This document shows, one piece after another, positions 25,788 to 34,518 of a DNA stretch of 64,000 nt. The stretch lies in NCBI RefSeq assembly GCF_002100145.1, contig NZ_JXQD01000024.1:312094-376093 (forward strand), written 5' to 3'. Origin of the DNA: Vibrio sp. qd031 (GTDB lineage Bacteria > Pseudomonadota > Gammaproteobacteria > Enterobacterales > Vibrionaceae). The notes under the pieces were generated by a model. That model made no database searches. It was not told where the DNA came from and saw nothing but the letters and a program-made list of their open reading frames with translations. Positions within the stretch are counted from its first letter, which is position 1. Every line of letters begins with the position of its first letter. The position numbers and the translations under genes are program-made.

Positions 25788-28700
25788 ATGACAGACACAC
25801 AATCTCGTACACCGCCCGCAGAGCACTACGCCGAGCTGGTTTGCCAAAGTAACTTTTCTTTTCTGACTGGTGCCTCTCACCCTGAAGAGTTGATCACTCA
25901 AGCGGACTTTTTAGGCTATCAAGCTCTGGCCATTTGTGACGAGTGCTCATTGGCGGGTGTGGTGCGCGCGCATACCGCCATCAAAGACAACCAACTGTCT
26001 ATTAAACAGATCGTCGGCAGCTTATTTGTGCTTGAAGACACTTGTAAGGTGGTACTTCTCGCTCCCTGCCGTGATGGGTACGCAGAACTTTGCCGTATCA
26101 TTACTAAAGCGAGACGCAGAGCCCAAAAAGGCGAATACCAACTCTCTCGCTGGGACTTAATGTCAGCCAAGCACTGTCTGTTTATCTGGTTGCCTCACGC
26201 CGATCCAGACGCCAATCGTCCATGGGGGGAGTGGCTTGTTAAGCATCATCCACACCGACTGTGGATTGGTGTGCAGCGCCATTTACACAATGACGAATAC
26301 CGCTATATAGAACACTGCCAAGCGTTAGCAAAAGAACTAGCTCTTCCTATTACTGCCTGTGGCGGTGTACTGATGCACAATGCCACTCGCCAGCCTATGC
26401 AGCACACATTAACTGCCATCCGGCTCAATCAACACATTGAATCCATACCCGGAAAGCTGCTTGATAACAGTGAAGCTTGCCTACGCACGCGCGCCAAGAT
26501 CAGTAAGCTATTTCCCAAGCAATGGTTAGAAGAGAGTGTTCATATTGCCAGTTTATGCCACTTTGAACTCAAAGATCTCAAGTATGAATACCCCGCCGAA
26601 CTGGTCCCTGAAGGGCTCACGCCAAATCAATATCTGCGTGAGTTAGTCGAAAAAGGCAAAGCGCTGCGTTTTCCTAATGGCTTGGAAGAGCACGTCAATG
26701 CCACCATCGAAAAAGAGCTCACCCTCATCGAAGAACTGGGTTATGCCTTTTTCTTTTTGACGATCCACGATGTGGTGATGTTTGCCAAGGCGCAAGGGAT
26801 CTTGTATCAAGGGCGCGGCTCTGCGGCCAATTCTGTGGTTTGCTACTGCTTAGAAATTACCGCCGTCGACCCAAGACAGATCTCAGTTTTGTTTGAGCGT
26901 TTTATTAGTAAAGAACGCAACGAGCCACCCGACATCGATGTCGATTTTGAGCACGAACGGCGTGAAGAAGTGATCCAGTACCTTTATCAAAAATATGGCC
27001 GAGAGCGCGCAGCGCTTGCTGCTACCGTGATCAGTTACCGCTTTAAAAGTGCCGTGCGTGATGTCGGCAAAGCGTTAGGATTAAGCGAAGAACAACTCGA
27101 CTTTTTTATAAAAAACGTCAATCGCCGCGATCGTGGGCTCAATTGGCAAGCGCAAATTGTAGAGTTAGGTCTGCAGCCAGAATCGCTCAAAGGGCAGCAA
27201 TTTATTCAGCTGGTGAACGAGATCATGGGCTTTCCAAGACACCTTTCTCAACATGTGGGTGGGTTTGTCATCTCCTCTGGCCCATTGTACGAGTTGGTTC
27301 CTGTCGAGAATGCCGCGATGGAAGACCGTACAATCATTCAATGGGATAAGGACGATTTAGAAAGCCTCGGACTGCTTAAGGTGGACGTACTGGCTTTGGG
27401 TATGCTGACCGCAATACGTAAGTGTTTCGATTGGGTAAAACGCACGCACGGCCGCGATCTCAGCATTGCCGATATTACCCGACAACAAGACGACCCTAAG
27501 GTGTACCAAATGATCCAACAAGCCGACACTATTGGCGTATTCCAAATTGAGTCACGCGCGCAAATGAGTATGTTGCCAAGGCTTAAGCCTGCAACCTACT
27601 ACGACTTGGTGATCCAAATTGCGATTGTTCGACCCGGTCCTATCCAGGGGGATATGGTGCACCCTTTTTTAAAACGGCGCAGCGGTATTGAGCCTGTCAG
27701 CTACCCATCCGAAGCGGTAAAAGAGGTGCTTGAACGCACCATGGGCGTCCCCATTTTTCAAGAACAAGTCATTAAATTGGCGATGGTCGCAGCAGGCTTT
27801 ACCGGTGGTGAGGCCGATCAGCTTCGACGCGCTATGGCGGCATGGAAAAAAAATGGCAATGTGTTTAAGTTCAAACATAAGCTGATTAATGGCATGCTCG
27901 AGCGTGGCTACGAAGCCAGTTTTGCCGAACGCATCTTTGACCAGATCTGCGGCTTTGGTGAATATGGCTTTCCCGAAAGCCACTCCGCCTCGTTCGCAAT
28001 CTTGGCCTACTGCTCTGCCTGGCTTAAATATTATTATCCGATTGAGTTTTACTGTTCACTGCTAAACAGCTTGCCAATGGGGTTTTACAGCCCCTCTCAG
28101 CTTATTCAAGATGCGCAGCGCCATCAATGTGTGCTACTGCCTGTGTGTGTCAATCAATCTCAGCGCGATCACTGCGTGGTGCGTTATCACGATAAAAAAG
28201 CCATTCGCTTAGGCTTTCGCTTGGTGAAAGGGTTATCCGATGCGGGGATAGAGCAACTTATTTTAATGCGTCAGGATGGCGATTTTACTAACGTTCATCA
28301 AGTCAAAAGCTGTGGCTTATCCAAACGAGACTTAGAATCGCTGGCCTCTGCCAATGCCTTTCGCCGCATCAGTGGCGATCGATACCAAGCGCGTTGGGAT
28401 ATGATGGACAGCACCCACGAATTACCGCTGTTTAAGCAGGCAAACCAACCGCAAGATCTTCATCAAGAGGTTGCCGAAGAGGCGCCTAAATACACTCTGA
28501 CCCCAAGCCCATACCAAGCGTTAATCGAAGATTACCACTCCACAGGACTCTCTTTAGATAAACACCCTATCCGCTTACTGGATCAGGCTGGCGTGCTAGG
28601 AAAATTCACCCGCAGTGACCAACTAAAACACCTTGAGCACAAAACCGTCACCACCGTGATTGGCGTAGTCACAGGAAGGCAGTCTCCAGGCACCGCAGCA

Positions 28701-28925
28701 GGAGTGACCTTTTTTACCTTGGAAGATGACGTCGGGAATGTCAACGTTGTGGTATGGCAAGGCACTGCCCGCGCTCAGAAGCAAGCCTACCTTACCGCAA
28801 AAATTCTCAAGGTCACCGGCGTGGTGGAGCGAGAAGCCAATGTGATCCATGTCATTGCTGGCAAGCTCACCGACATGAGTGACTGCTTAAGCAACTTTTC
28901 AACTCACTCTCGGGACTTCCATTAG
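25788..28925 (+). CDS. dnaE2: Error-prone DNA polymerase DnaE2
   Basis: A 1045-residue C-family polymerase used in damage-induced mutagenesis. The N-terminal PHP domain begins YAELVCQSNFSFLTGASHPEEL (split at residue about 14); the polymerase core has the catalytic Asp motif PPDIDVDFEHERREEV (about residues 385-400) and a further Asp in KVDVLALGMLT. GRGSAANSVVCY and QHVGGFVISSG are family landmarks. The C-terminal OB fold starts near TTVIGVVTGRQSPGTAAG. Length is normal for DnaE2 and shorter than replicative DnaE. It is the last gene of the LexA-controlled operon; the minus-strand fadR terminator follows 23 bp later. Confidence 0.94.
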   Translation: MTDTQSRTPPAEHYAELVCQSNFSFLTGASHPEELITQADFLGYQALAICDECSLAGVVRAHTAIKDNQLSIKQIVGSLFVLEDTCKVVLLAPCRDGYAELCRIITKARRRAQKGEYQLSRWDLMSAKHCLFIWLPHADPDANRPWGEWLVKHHPHRLWIGVQRHLHNDEYRYIEHCQALAKELALPITACGGVLMHNATRQPMQHTLTAIRLNQHIESIPGKLLDNSEACLRTRAKISKLFPKQWLEESVHIASLCHFELKDLKYEYPAELVPEGLTPNQYLRELVEKGKALRFPNGLEEHVNATIEKELTLIEELGYAFFFLTIHDVVMFAKAQGILYQGRGSAANSVVCYCLEITAVDPRQISVLFERFISKERNEPPDIDVDFEHERREEVIQYLYQKYGRERAALAATVISYRFKSAVRDVGKALGLSEEQLDFFIKNVNRRDRGLNWQAQIVELGLQPESLKGQQFIQLVNEIMGFPRHLSQHVGGFVISSGPLYELVPVENAAMEDRTIIQWDKDDLESLGLLKVDVLALGMLTAIRKCFDWVKRTHGRDLSIADITRQQDDPKVYQMIQQADTIGVFQIESRAQMSMLPRLKPATYYDLVIQIAIVRPGPIQGDMVHPFLKRRSGIEPVSYPSEAVKEVLERTMGVPIFQEQVIKLAMVAAGFTGGEADQLRRAMAAWKKNGNVFKFKHKLINGMLERGYEASFAERIFDQICGFGEYGFPESHSASFAILAYCSAWLKYYYPIEFYCSLLNSLPMGFYSPSQLIQDAQRHQCVLLPVCVNQSQRDHCVVRYHDKKAIRLGFRLVKGLSDAGIEQLILMRQDGDFTNVHQVKSCGLSKRDLESLASANAFRRISGDRYQARWDMMDSTHELPLFKQANQPQDLHQEVAEEAPKYTLTPSPYQALIEDYHSTGLSLDKHPIRLLDQAGVLGKFTRSDQLKHLEHKTVTTVIGVVTGRQSPGTAAGVTFFTLEDDVGNVNVVVWQGTARAQKQAYLTAKILKVTGVVEREANVIHVIAGKLTDMSDCLSNFSTHSRDFH

Positions 28926-28948
28926 GTGATCCTCGTGAGTACTAGGCC

Positions 28949-28974
28949 AAAAAAAGCAGACCCTAGGGCCTGCT
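28949..28974 (-). terminator. Terminator of fadR
   Basis: On the minus strand AGCAGGCCC and GGGTCTGCT form a 9-bp stem (one G-T wobble) followed by seven T residues. It also lies just after dnaE2, but on that strand it has one mismatch and no T run. Confidence 0.85.
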
Positions 28975-28994
28975 TATCAGCTAACTTGATAAAT

Positions 28995-29834
28995 TTAACT
29001 ATCGTCTTCGGTGAAGTTAGACGGCAAACGAAGCTTCATTTCCATCCAAATTTGATTACTCTCGATACCGTACTGGCGGATCACTGCTGGTATACGATCA
29101 AGATCGCCAGACTCACACACATCTAACAACTCTTTGTAAAAGGTGAGTGCCAAATTGCGAGCTTGAGGGTTAGAGAAGTAGAAGCTACCAACGCGATCGT
29201 ACAGCTTACGCATACCGTTAAAGATCAGTCCGTAAATCTGATTGCCCGAGTGAAACGCTATACGCTGAAAGAACATGTAATCGTAAAAGTTGAATGTTTT
29301 AGCCACTAAGATTTGATTACGCTTAAACTCATCTTTTTCATTGTCTTCTTTGACAACTTGCTTAATCTTATCAGCGTAAGGCGAACTCTCTAAAAACTCT
29401 GCCCAAGAAGGTGCTGCAATCAATGCATCACAGCTGTCGATAACCGAGGTGATGGTTTTTTCAGTCGCCTCTTTGTTAAGCTTAAACGCGTAACGCATAA
29501 AGATTGGACTGATGTTTGCGCGTGCGGCTAATAAGTCTTCAACAATAGCTGTCGCGTTATCCGCATCCAAGGTCATTAAAGTATCCAAAATATGCAAACC
29601 AGAGGTTTCCATAAATTGGTTCACTTTGGTTGGCTTACCATGTTGAATAGTTAGCCACCCATCACGAGCCAAGCGCTGCAACACTTCGCGCAATGTTGTA
29701 CGAGTCACCCCAATCAGTTCTGAAAGCTCACGCTCTGCGGGAAGAATTGAGCCCGGAGGAAAACGACCATTCCAGATACTCTCGATTATGTATTTCTCAG
29801 CAAAACCTGCTGGGCTTTTCGCCTTAATTACCAT
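28995..29834 (-). CDS. fadR: Fatty-acid metabolism regulator FadR (Vibrio type)
   Basis: GntR-family regulator that represses fatty-acid degradation and activates unsaturated fatty-acid synthesis, released by long-chain acyl-CoA. The winged helix is at residues 10-75 ([32 protein letters not shown], shown in part: [18 protein letters not shown]). The protein is 279 residues against 239 in E. coli; the extra 40 or so residues fall around [20 protein letters not shown] (residues 138-177). This insertion is known from V. cholerae FadR, where it creates a second ligand site. It is divergent from nhaB, the same arrangement as in E. coli. Confidence 0.95.
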   Translation of the reverse strand: MVIKAKSPAGFAEKYIIESIWNGRFPPGSILPAERELSELIGVTRTTLREVLQRLARDGWLTIQHGKPTKVNQFMETSGLHILDTLMTLDADNATAIVEDLLAARANISPIFMRYAFKLNKEATEKTITSVIDSCDALIAAPSWAEFLESSPYADKIKQVVKEDNEKDEFKRNQILVAKTFNFYDYMFFQRIAFHSGNQIYGLIFNGMRKLYDRVGSFYFSNPQARNLALTFYKELLDVCESGDLDRIPAVIRQYGIESNQIWMEMKLRLPSNFTEDDS

Positions 29835-30250
29835 TTATGATGCTCATGTCGATCACTAAAAAACTGGACTCATCATACCACTAATGGTGTACACAGAAAA
29901 CCAAGGACAACTGTTGTTTACGCATGCATCACTCTAAACCCTACTCAAAACACAAAAATATATAAATATTGATTTCCATCTTAAGTAGAGCACAAATGCT
30001 TGACATATTTCTCTGAGGAACAAGGAGTACATTAGTAAAGTCGAATTTACCCCATACATACCTGACATTTATTACATATAAAAACCATTTAATATCATAA
30101 TCTTACTAATATAGACCCCATTCTCAAATGAAAACCTCTCTGCCAACACCCCTACAAATTACCAAAAACAACAAAATGACACAGATCAGAGCCAGATCTC
30201 AGTTCTTATATTTATAAACGGTACAAGATAAAAGTTTTTAGTTTTCTATT

Positions 30251-30389
30251 GACTAATAACTTTCAAGGAGTAGAGTTTGCGACCGAACACACTGCTTCTC
30301 CGTCAAAATGGAAGTGCTTTGGCAAGCCTATAACCACGTATTTGTGGGTTTTCTAAGTCACTGTCAACTAATAATTATTCAAAGAGGAG
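30251..30389 (+). repeat. Direct repeats in the nhaB leader
   Basis: Two related elements flank a structured segment: GACTAATAACTTTCAAGGAG at 30251-30270 and AACTAATAATTATTCAAAGA (30366-30385) continuing GGAG. Each ends in a Shine-Dalgarno-like GGAG without a start codon at the right distance. The remainder of the fadR-nhaB gap (29835-30250) is A/T-rich and holds no gene or known RNA that I can identify. Confidence 0.45.
30332..30354 (+). promoter_or_regulatory. Attenuator-like hairpin in the nhaB leader
   Basis: AACCAC (30332-30337) pairs with GTGGGTT (30344-30350) with one bulged G and runs into TTTTCT. Upstream, GGAGTAG (30267-30273) can pair with CTTCTCC (30295-30301). The arrangement of an early stem and a terminator-like stem 80 bases before the nhaB ATG suggests cis regulation; the RNA matches no class that I can name with confidence. 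Confidence 0.4.
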
Positions 30390-30431
30390 TCGTGTCCTTT
30401 TTTTAGCCTGTAGTTGTAAAAGAGAATAATT

Positions 30432-32024
30432 ATGCCACTGACACTTGGTAGCGCCTTCATGAAAAACTTTCTGGGCAAAGCTCCAGATTGGTACAAGCTC
30501 ACCATTATTGCGTTCCTCATCATTAACCCAATAGTATTCGCCATTAATCCGTTTGTAGCCGGTTGGCTATTAGTGGTGGAGTTTATCTTCACTCTTGCTA
30601 TGGCGCTTAAATGCTACCCATTGCAGCCTGGTGGTCTATTGGCCATCGAAGCCGTTGCTATCGGCATGACCAGTCCAGAAATGGTCAAGCATGAATTAGT
30701 CGGAAACATTGAAGTTCTATTACTGCTGATCTTTATGGTCGCCGGCATTTACTTCATGAAAGATCTGCTTCTGGTTATCTTTACCAAAATCCTGTTATCA
30801 ATTCGTTCAAAAGCCGTGCTTTCAGCAGCATTCTGTCTTGCTGCGGCGTTTTTATCCGCTTTTCTAGATGCACTAACCGTTATCGCGGTCGTGATTAGCG
30901 TCGCCGTTGGCTTCTACTCTATCTACCACAAAGTGGTGTCGGGTAAGGGCCACACCAGTGCCCACGACCATACCCAAGACGACCACTTATCGGAACTTAC
31001 TCGTGACGATTTAGACCACTACCGTGGATTTCTACGCTCGCTGCTCATGCACGCAGGTGTCGGTACTGCACTTGGTGGTGTTATGACCATGGTAGGAGAA
31101 CCACAAAACCTAATCATTGCTGAGCAAGCTGGATGGACATTTGGCGAGTTTTTCGTTCGAATGTTGCCGGTAACATTCCCTGTACTGACTTGTGGCGTAC
31201 TAACCTGCCTAGCCGTCGAAAAGCTCAAAGTTTTTGGCTATGGCGACGAGTTACCTGATCCGGTCCGTAAAATTTTGGTTGATTTCGACAATGACCAGAA
31301 ACAGCGCCGCACCAAACAAGATATCGCAAAACTGTGGGTTCAAGCAGCAATCGGCGTTTGGCTGATTGTTGGTCTAGCTCTGCACCTTGCCGCTGTTGGT
31401 CTTATTGGTTTGAGCGTCATCATTCTTGCAACAGCCTTTACCGGTATTATTGAAGAACACTCACTGGGTAAGGCGTTTGAAGAAGCACTGCCCTTCACAG
31501 CTCTGTTAACTGTTTTCTTCACCATCGTTGCTGTTATCATCGATCAACAATTGTTTGCGCCCGTCATTGATGCGGTACTCGCCATTGAAGACCAAGGCAC
31601 CCAGCTGGTGTTGTTCTACTTGGCAAACGGCGTACTTTCTATGGTGTCAGACAATGTATTTGTTGGCACCGTTTATATTACGGAAGTCAAAACTGCGTTG
31701 CTTGAAGGCGTGATCAACCGTGACCAATTCGACCTACTCAGCGTCGCAATCAACACCGGTACTAACCTGCCGTCGGTTGCTACGCCAAATGGTCAAGCAG
31801 CATTCTTATTCTTGCTTACATCAGCCGTCGCACCTCTGGTTCGTCTCTCTTACGTACGCATGGTAGTCATGGCTTTCCCATATACGATCGTACTCGCTTT
31901 TGTCGGCTTGTTCGGCATCGTATTCTTGCTCGAACCTATGACTCAACTGTTTTATGACTGGCACTGGATCACACACCACACAGGCGATGTAACCGGCGCG
32001 GTTTCCGCAGCGGGCCATCATTAA
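30432..32024 (+). CDS. nhaB: Na+/H+ antiporter NhaB
   Basis: Inner-membrane antiporter that extrudes Na+ in exchange for protons, for sodium tolerance and pH balance. The 530-residue sequence follows E. coli NhaB closely: [56 protein letters not shown] and the central [16 protein letters not shown] are seen, with about 12 membrane helices. A cytoplasmic His/Asp-rich loop ([20 protein letters not shown], about residues 174-193) is expected. The ATG is preceded by AAGAGA. A leader with repeats and hairpins lies upstream and an intrinsic terminator downstream. Confidence 0.95.
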   Translation: MPLTLGSAFMKNFLGKAPDWYKLTIIAFLIINPIVFAINPFVAGWLLVVEFIFTLAMALKCYPLQPGGLLAIEAVAIGMTSPEMVKHELVGNIEVLLLLIFMVAGIYFMKDLLLVIFTKILLSIRSKAVLSAAFCLAAAFLSAFLDALTVIAVVISVAVGFYSIYHKVVSGKGHTSAHDHTQDDHLSELTRDDLDHYRGFLRSLLMHAGVGTALGGVMTMVGEPQNLIIAEQAGWTFGEFFVRMLPVTFPVLTCGVLTCLAVEKLKVFGYGDELPDPVRKILVDFDNDQKQRRTKQDIAKLWVQAAIGVWLIVGLALHLAAVGLIGLSVIILATAFTGIIEEHSLGKAFEEALPFTALLTVFFTIVAVIIDQQLFAPVIDAVLAIEDQGTQLVLFYLANGVLSMVSDNVFVGTVYITEVKTALLEGVINRDQFDLLSVAINTGTNLPSVATPNGQAAFLFLLTSAVAPLVRLSYVRMVVMAFPYTIVLAFVGLFGIVFLLEPMTQLFYDWHWITHHTGDVTGAVSAAGHH

Positions 32025-32104
32025 AACCTGAGTGAAAGTAAATCACCGCTTTGCAAAGGTTACGGAAATAAATCATTGAACCTATAAGTAAAAGTGGTTA
32101 AATT

Positions 32105-32129
32105 GGGGCTCATGCGAGCTCCTTTTTTT
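32105..32129 (+). terminator. Intrinsic terminator of nhaB
   Basis: GGGGCTC (32105-32111) pairs with GAGCTCC (32116-32122) through a 4-base loop, with one G-T wobble, followed by seven T residues. Confidence 0.85.
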
Positions 32130-32152
32130 GCCAAATATATATCGAGATCACC

Positions 32153-32674
32153 GTGAATTTACTCACCACTATCAATCAATTTTCTAAGACTCGTCTCGCT
32201 TGGAGTCTACTACTGATCTGTATCCTTATCTTTGAGCTTTGCGCTCTTGGGTTTCAACACATTATGGAACTGCCTCCTTGTGTAATGTGTATCTACGAGC
32301 GTGTGGCTATGTTCGGCATCGCTGGGGCTGCGATCATCGGACTTTTCAATCCCAAAAACCCTGTGATTCGCTGGGCTGGCCTCGTAGCCTGGGGCTACAC
32401 CGCATGGCAAGGCTTAGCTCTATCCCTTGAGCATGTCGATTACCAATTTAATCCATCGCCATTTAAGACCTGTGACCTGTTCGTCGTCTTTCCTGAGTGG
32501 GCACCGCTTAACCAATGGATGCCGTGGTTATTTGAAGCCTATGGAGATTGCAGCAAAATTGTTTGGCAATTCGTGGGACTGTCGATGCCACAATGGCTAG
32601 TCGTTATCTTTGCAGGCAATCTTATCGCGCTTGGGATTATTGTCATCGCGCAGTTTTTCCCTAAAAAAGCATAA
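32153..32674 (+). CDS. dsbB: Disulfide-bond formation protein DsbB
   Basis: Inner-membrane quinone reductase that reoxidises the periplasmic thiol oxidase DsbA. The 173-residue protein has four membrane helices, the first catalytic Cys pair as CVMC (about residues 43-46) and the second pair in the second periplasmic loop as TCDLF and GDCSKIVWQ. A GTG start is used (32153). It lies between two terminators and so is a single-gene unit downstream of nhaB, a common Vibrio neighbourhood. Confidence 0.95.
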   Translation: MNLLTTINQFSKTRLAWSLLLICILIFELCALGFQHIMELPPCVMCIYERVAMFGIAGAAIIGLFNPKNPVIRWAGLVAWGYTAWQGLALSLEHVDYQFNPSPFKTCDLFVVFPEWAPLNQWMPWLFEAYGDCSKIVWQFVGLSMPQWLVVIFAGNLIALGIIVIAQFFPKKA

Positions 32675-32676
32675 TC

Positions 32677-32706
32677 AAAAAAGGCGCCATTAACGGCGCC
32701 TTTTAT
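32677..32706. terminator. Bidirectional terminator between dsbB and the SEC-C gene
   Basis: GGCGCC (32683-32688) and GGCGCC (32695-32700) form a 6-bp G/C stem, flanked by six A residues on the left and TTTTATT on the right, so it can act on both strands. Confidence 0.88.
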
Positions 32707-32726
32707 TGTTTTCCAGTGGCGGAGCA

Positions 32727-33326
32727 TCATTGCCCGCAGCATGCTTTAAATTTTTGACCACTGCCACACGGACAATCATCATTACGTCCAACGTCTTTAT
32801 ACGGATTAACACGCTGAGCGTGTAACCCTACCAGCACTTCATCAGCCGCCATTGCCACTTCATTCACCATCACTGAAAACTGTGGCAATAGATCACTCAG
32901 TGACGGTGGCTGTTCAACGCCCGCGTCCATCATCTGAGCCTGCGTCTGAGACTCATCGATAGCAAGCATCAACGTCGTTAGCAATGCTTGCAACATTCTA
33001 GCCGTACTGTCCAACACCTCGATGTCACCCCATTGCTCTTCAATGGTTGGCCACAACGCCATAAAACCTTCGGCAAAATCGGCGAACTGATCTTCAGAAA
33101 ACGACGACCAAATCGCCCATTCACCGCGTTTTAGACACGAATACTGCGCCTGAAGCTGCTGTTTAATCAATTGAGCATCTTGACTCTCTAGCTCACCAAA
33201 TATCTCACCTAACCAACTATCCGGATCTAAAGGTTTAACCGCGCAGTTGGCGGCCAGAAGGACACCTTCGGCAAAATACGGTGTGATTTCAGTAGTATTA
33301 GGGTCAAGCGCTAACAGCGGGTACAT
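32727..33326 (-). CDS. UPF0149/YecA-type protein with SEC-C zinc motif
   Basis: A 199-residue soluble protein. The body (residues 1-175) is the helical UPF0149/YecA-like domain (YFAEGVLLAANCAVKP, FAEGFMALWP). The C-terminus VGRNDDCPCGSGQKFKACCG is a complete SEC-C motif (C-x-C-x8-C-C) that binds zinc, as in SecA, and is often a protein- or ribosome-contact module. The role is unknown; related YecA binds SecA/ribosomes. It is divergent from dusC with 108 bp between starts. Confidence 0.85.
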   Translation of the reverse strand: MYPLLALDPNTTEITPYFAEGVLLAANCAVKPLDPDSWLGEIFGELESQDAQLIKQQLQAQYSCLKRGEWAIWSSFSEDQFADFAEGFMALWPTIEEQWGDIEVLDSTARMLQALLTTLMLAIDESQTQAQMMDAGVEQPPSLSDLLPQFSVMVNEVAMAADEVLVGLHAQRVNPYKDVGRNDDCPCGSGQKFKACCGQ

Positions 33327-33434
33327 AATTTAAGTTCCATAACAGATAGTGCGCCTCTTATATCAACTCTTACGAAAGATGACAAATCCCAAATCCGGCA
33401 CTACAATGCGCAGTCACTTTTTGGAGAATCCACA

Positions 33435-34391
33435 ATGCGCGTTGTACTTGGCCCTATGGAGGGCGTCCTTGATCACTTGATGCGAGAGCTACTGACCGAC
33501 ATCAATGACTACGATCTCTGTGTCACAGAGTTTGTAAGAGTGATCGATAGATTGCTTCCTGAGCATGTATTTCATCGCATCTGCCCAGAGATTGCGCACA
33601 ACTCACAAACTGCCAATGGCACCCCAGTGCATATTCAACTGCTTGGACAACGACCTGAATGGATGGCTGAAAATGCCGTTAGAGCGGCCGAACTTGGCGC
33701 GAAAGGCATCGATCTCAACTTTGGTTGTCCTGCCAAACTCGTCAACAAAAGTGGCGGAGGGGCTTTGTTGTTAAAAGACCCTGAGCTGATCCATCAAATC
33801 GTTAAAACCGTGCGTGAGGCTGTACCTAGCACCATTCCTGTTACAGCAAAAATTCGCTTAGGTTGGGATGATCCCAACCAGTGTTTTGAGATCGTGAATG
33901 CGGTAGAAAGTGCTAAAGCATCAGGCCTCACTATTCATGCTCGCACCAAGGTTGGCGGCTATAAGGCCGACGCTATTGCCTGGGAATACCTTACCAAGGT
34001 AAAGCAAACCGCCACTATCCCGCTCACCGCCAATGGTGAAGTGTGGAACCATCAAGATGCGATGGATTGTCTGGCAACCACAGGCTGCGACTCTCTCATG
34101 ATCTGCCGCGGCGCACTCAATACCCCTAACCTAGGTAACGTCGTCAAATATCAACATAGCGCCTTGTCGTGGGAAGACGTTGTGTCGCTGCTGATCCGCT
34201 ATTCCAATTATGAAATCAAAGGTGACAAAGGCTTGTACTACCCAAATCGGGTAAAACAGTGGATGAACTTTCTGCGCAAGCAGTATCCACAAGCTGCAGA
34301 CCTATTTCGCGTTATCCGTGTGCACAACAAGGCCGAGCCCATTGTTGAATTACTTAAGTTGCACCACGAACAGCTTAAAAGCGTAGCTTAA
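33435..34391 (+). CDS. dusC: tRNA-dihydrouridine(16) synthase DusC
   Basis: FMN enzyme that reduces uridine 16 in tRNA to dihydrouridine. The 318-residue product begins MRVVLGPMEGVLDHLMREL, and has the Dus signature GIDLNFGCPAKLVNKSGGG (Cys98-region active-site acid, about residues 91-109), the TAKIRLGWDD segment and the FMN-phosphate loop TANGEVWNHQDA. The GPMEGVLD opening is that of the DusC rather than DusA or DusB subfamily. A GGAG site lies upstream of the ATG. Confidence 0.93.
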   Translation: MRVVLGPMEGVLDHLMRELLTDINDYDLCVTEFVRVIDRLLPEHVFHRICPEIAHNSQTANGTPVHIQLLGQRPEWMAENAVRAAELGAKGIDLNFGCPAKLVNKSGGGALLLKDPELIHQIVKTVREAVPSTIPVTAKIRLGWDDPNQCFEIVNAVESAKASGLTIHARTKVGGYKADAIAWEYLTKVKQTATIPLTANGEVWNHQDAMDCLATTGCDSLMICRGALNTPNLGNVVKYQHSALSWEDVVSLLIRYSNYEIKGDKGLYYPNRVKQWMNFLRKQYPQAADLFRVIRVHNKAEPIVELLKLHHEQLKSVA

Positions 34392-34401
34392 CCATCGCAT
34401 C

Positions 34402-34425
34402 GGAAGTGCCCTCAGTGGCACTTCC
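34402..34425 (+). terminator. Hairpin after dusC
   Basis: GGAAGTGCC (34402-34410) and GGCACTTCC (34417-34425) form a perfect 9-bp stem with a 6-base loop, 10 bases after the stop. It lacks a T run and sits between convergent genes. Confidence 0.55.
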
Positions 34426-34518
34426 TGCGTTGACGTACTTTAATAGGCCAAGCCAACCATTGCACGCAGCCTCGATTGCAAAGCGTAATCTGCACCACAG
34501 AGTATTGGCCGAACTATT

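Noticed and set aside
30241..30360. Lysine-type riboswitch in the nhaB leader
   Set aside because: The segment GAGTAGAG followed by GCGACCG looked similar to the start of a lysine element, but the remaining helices and conserved core could not be found.
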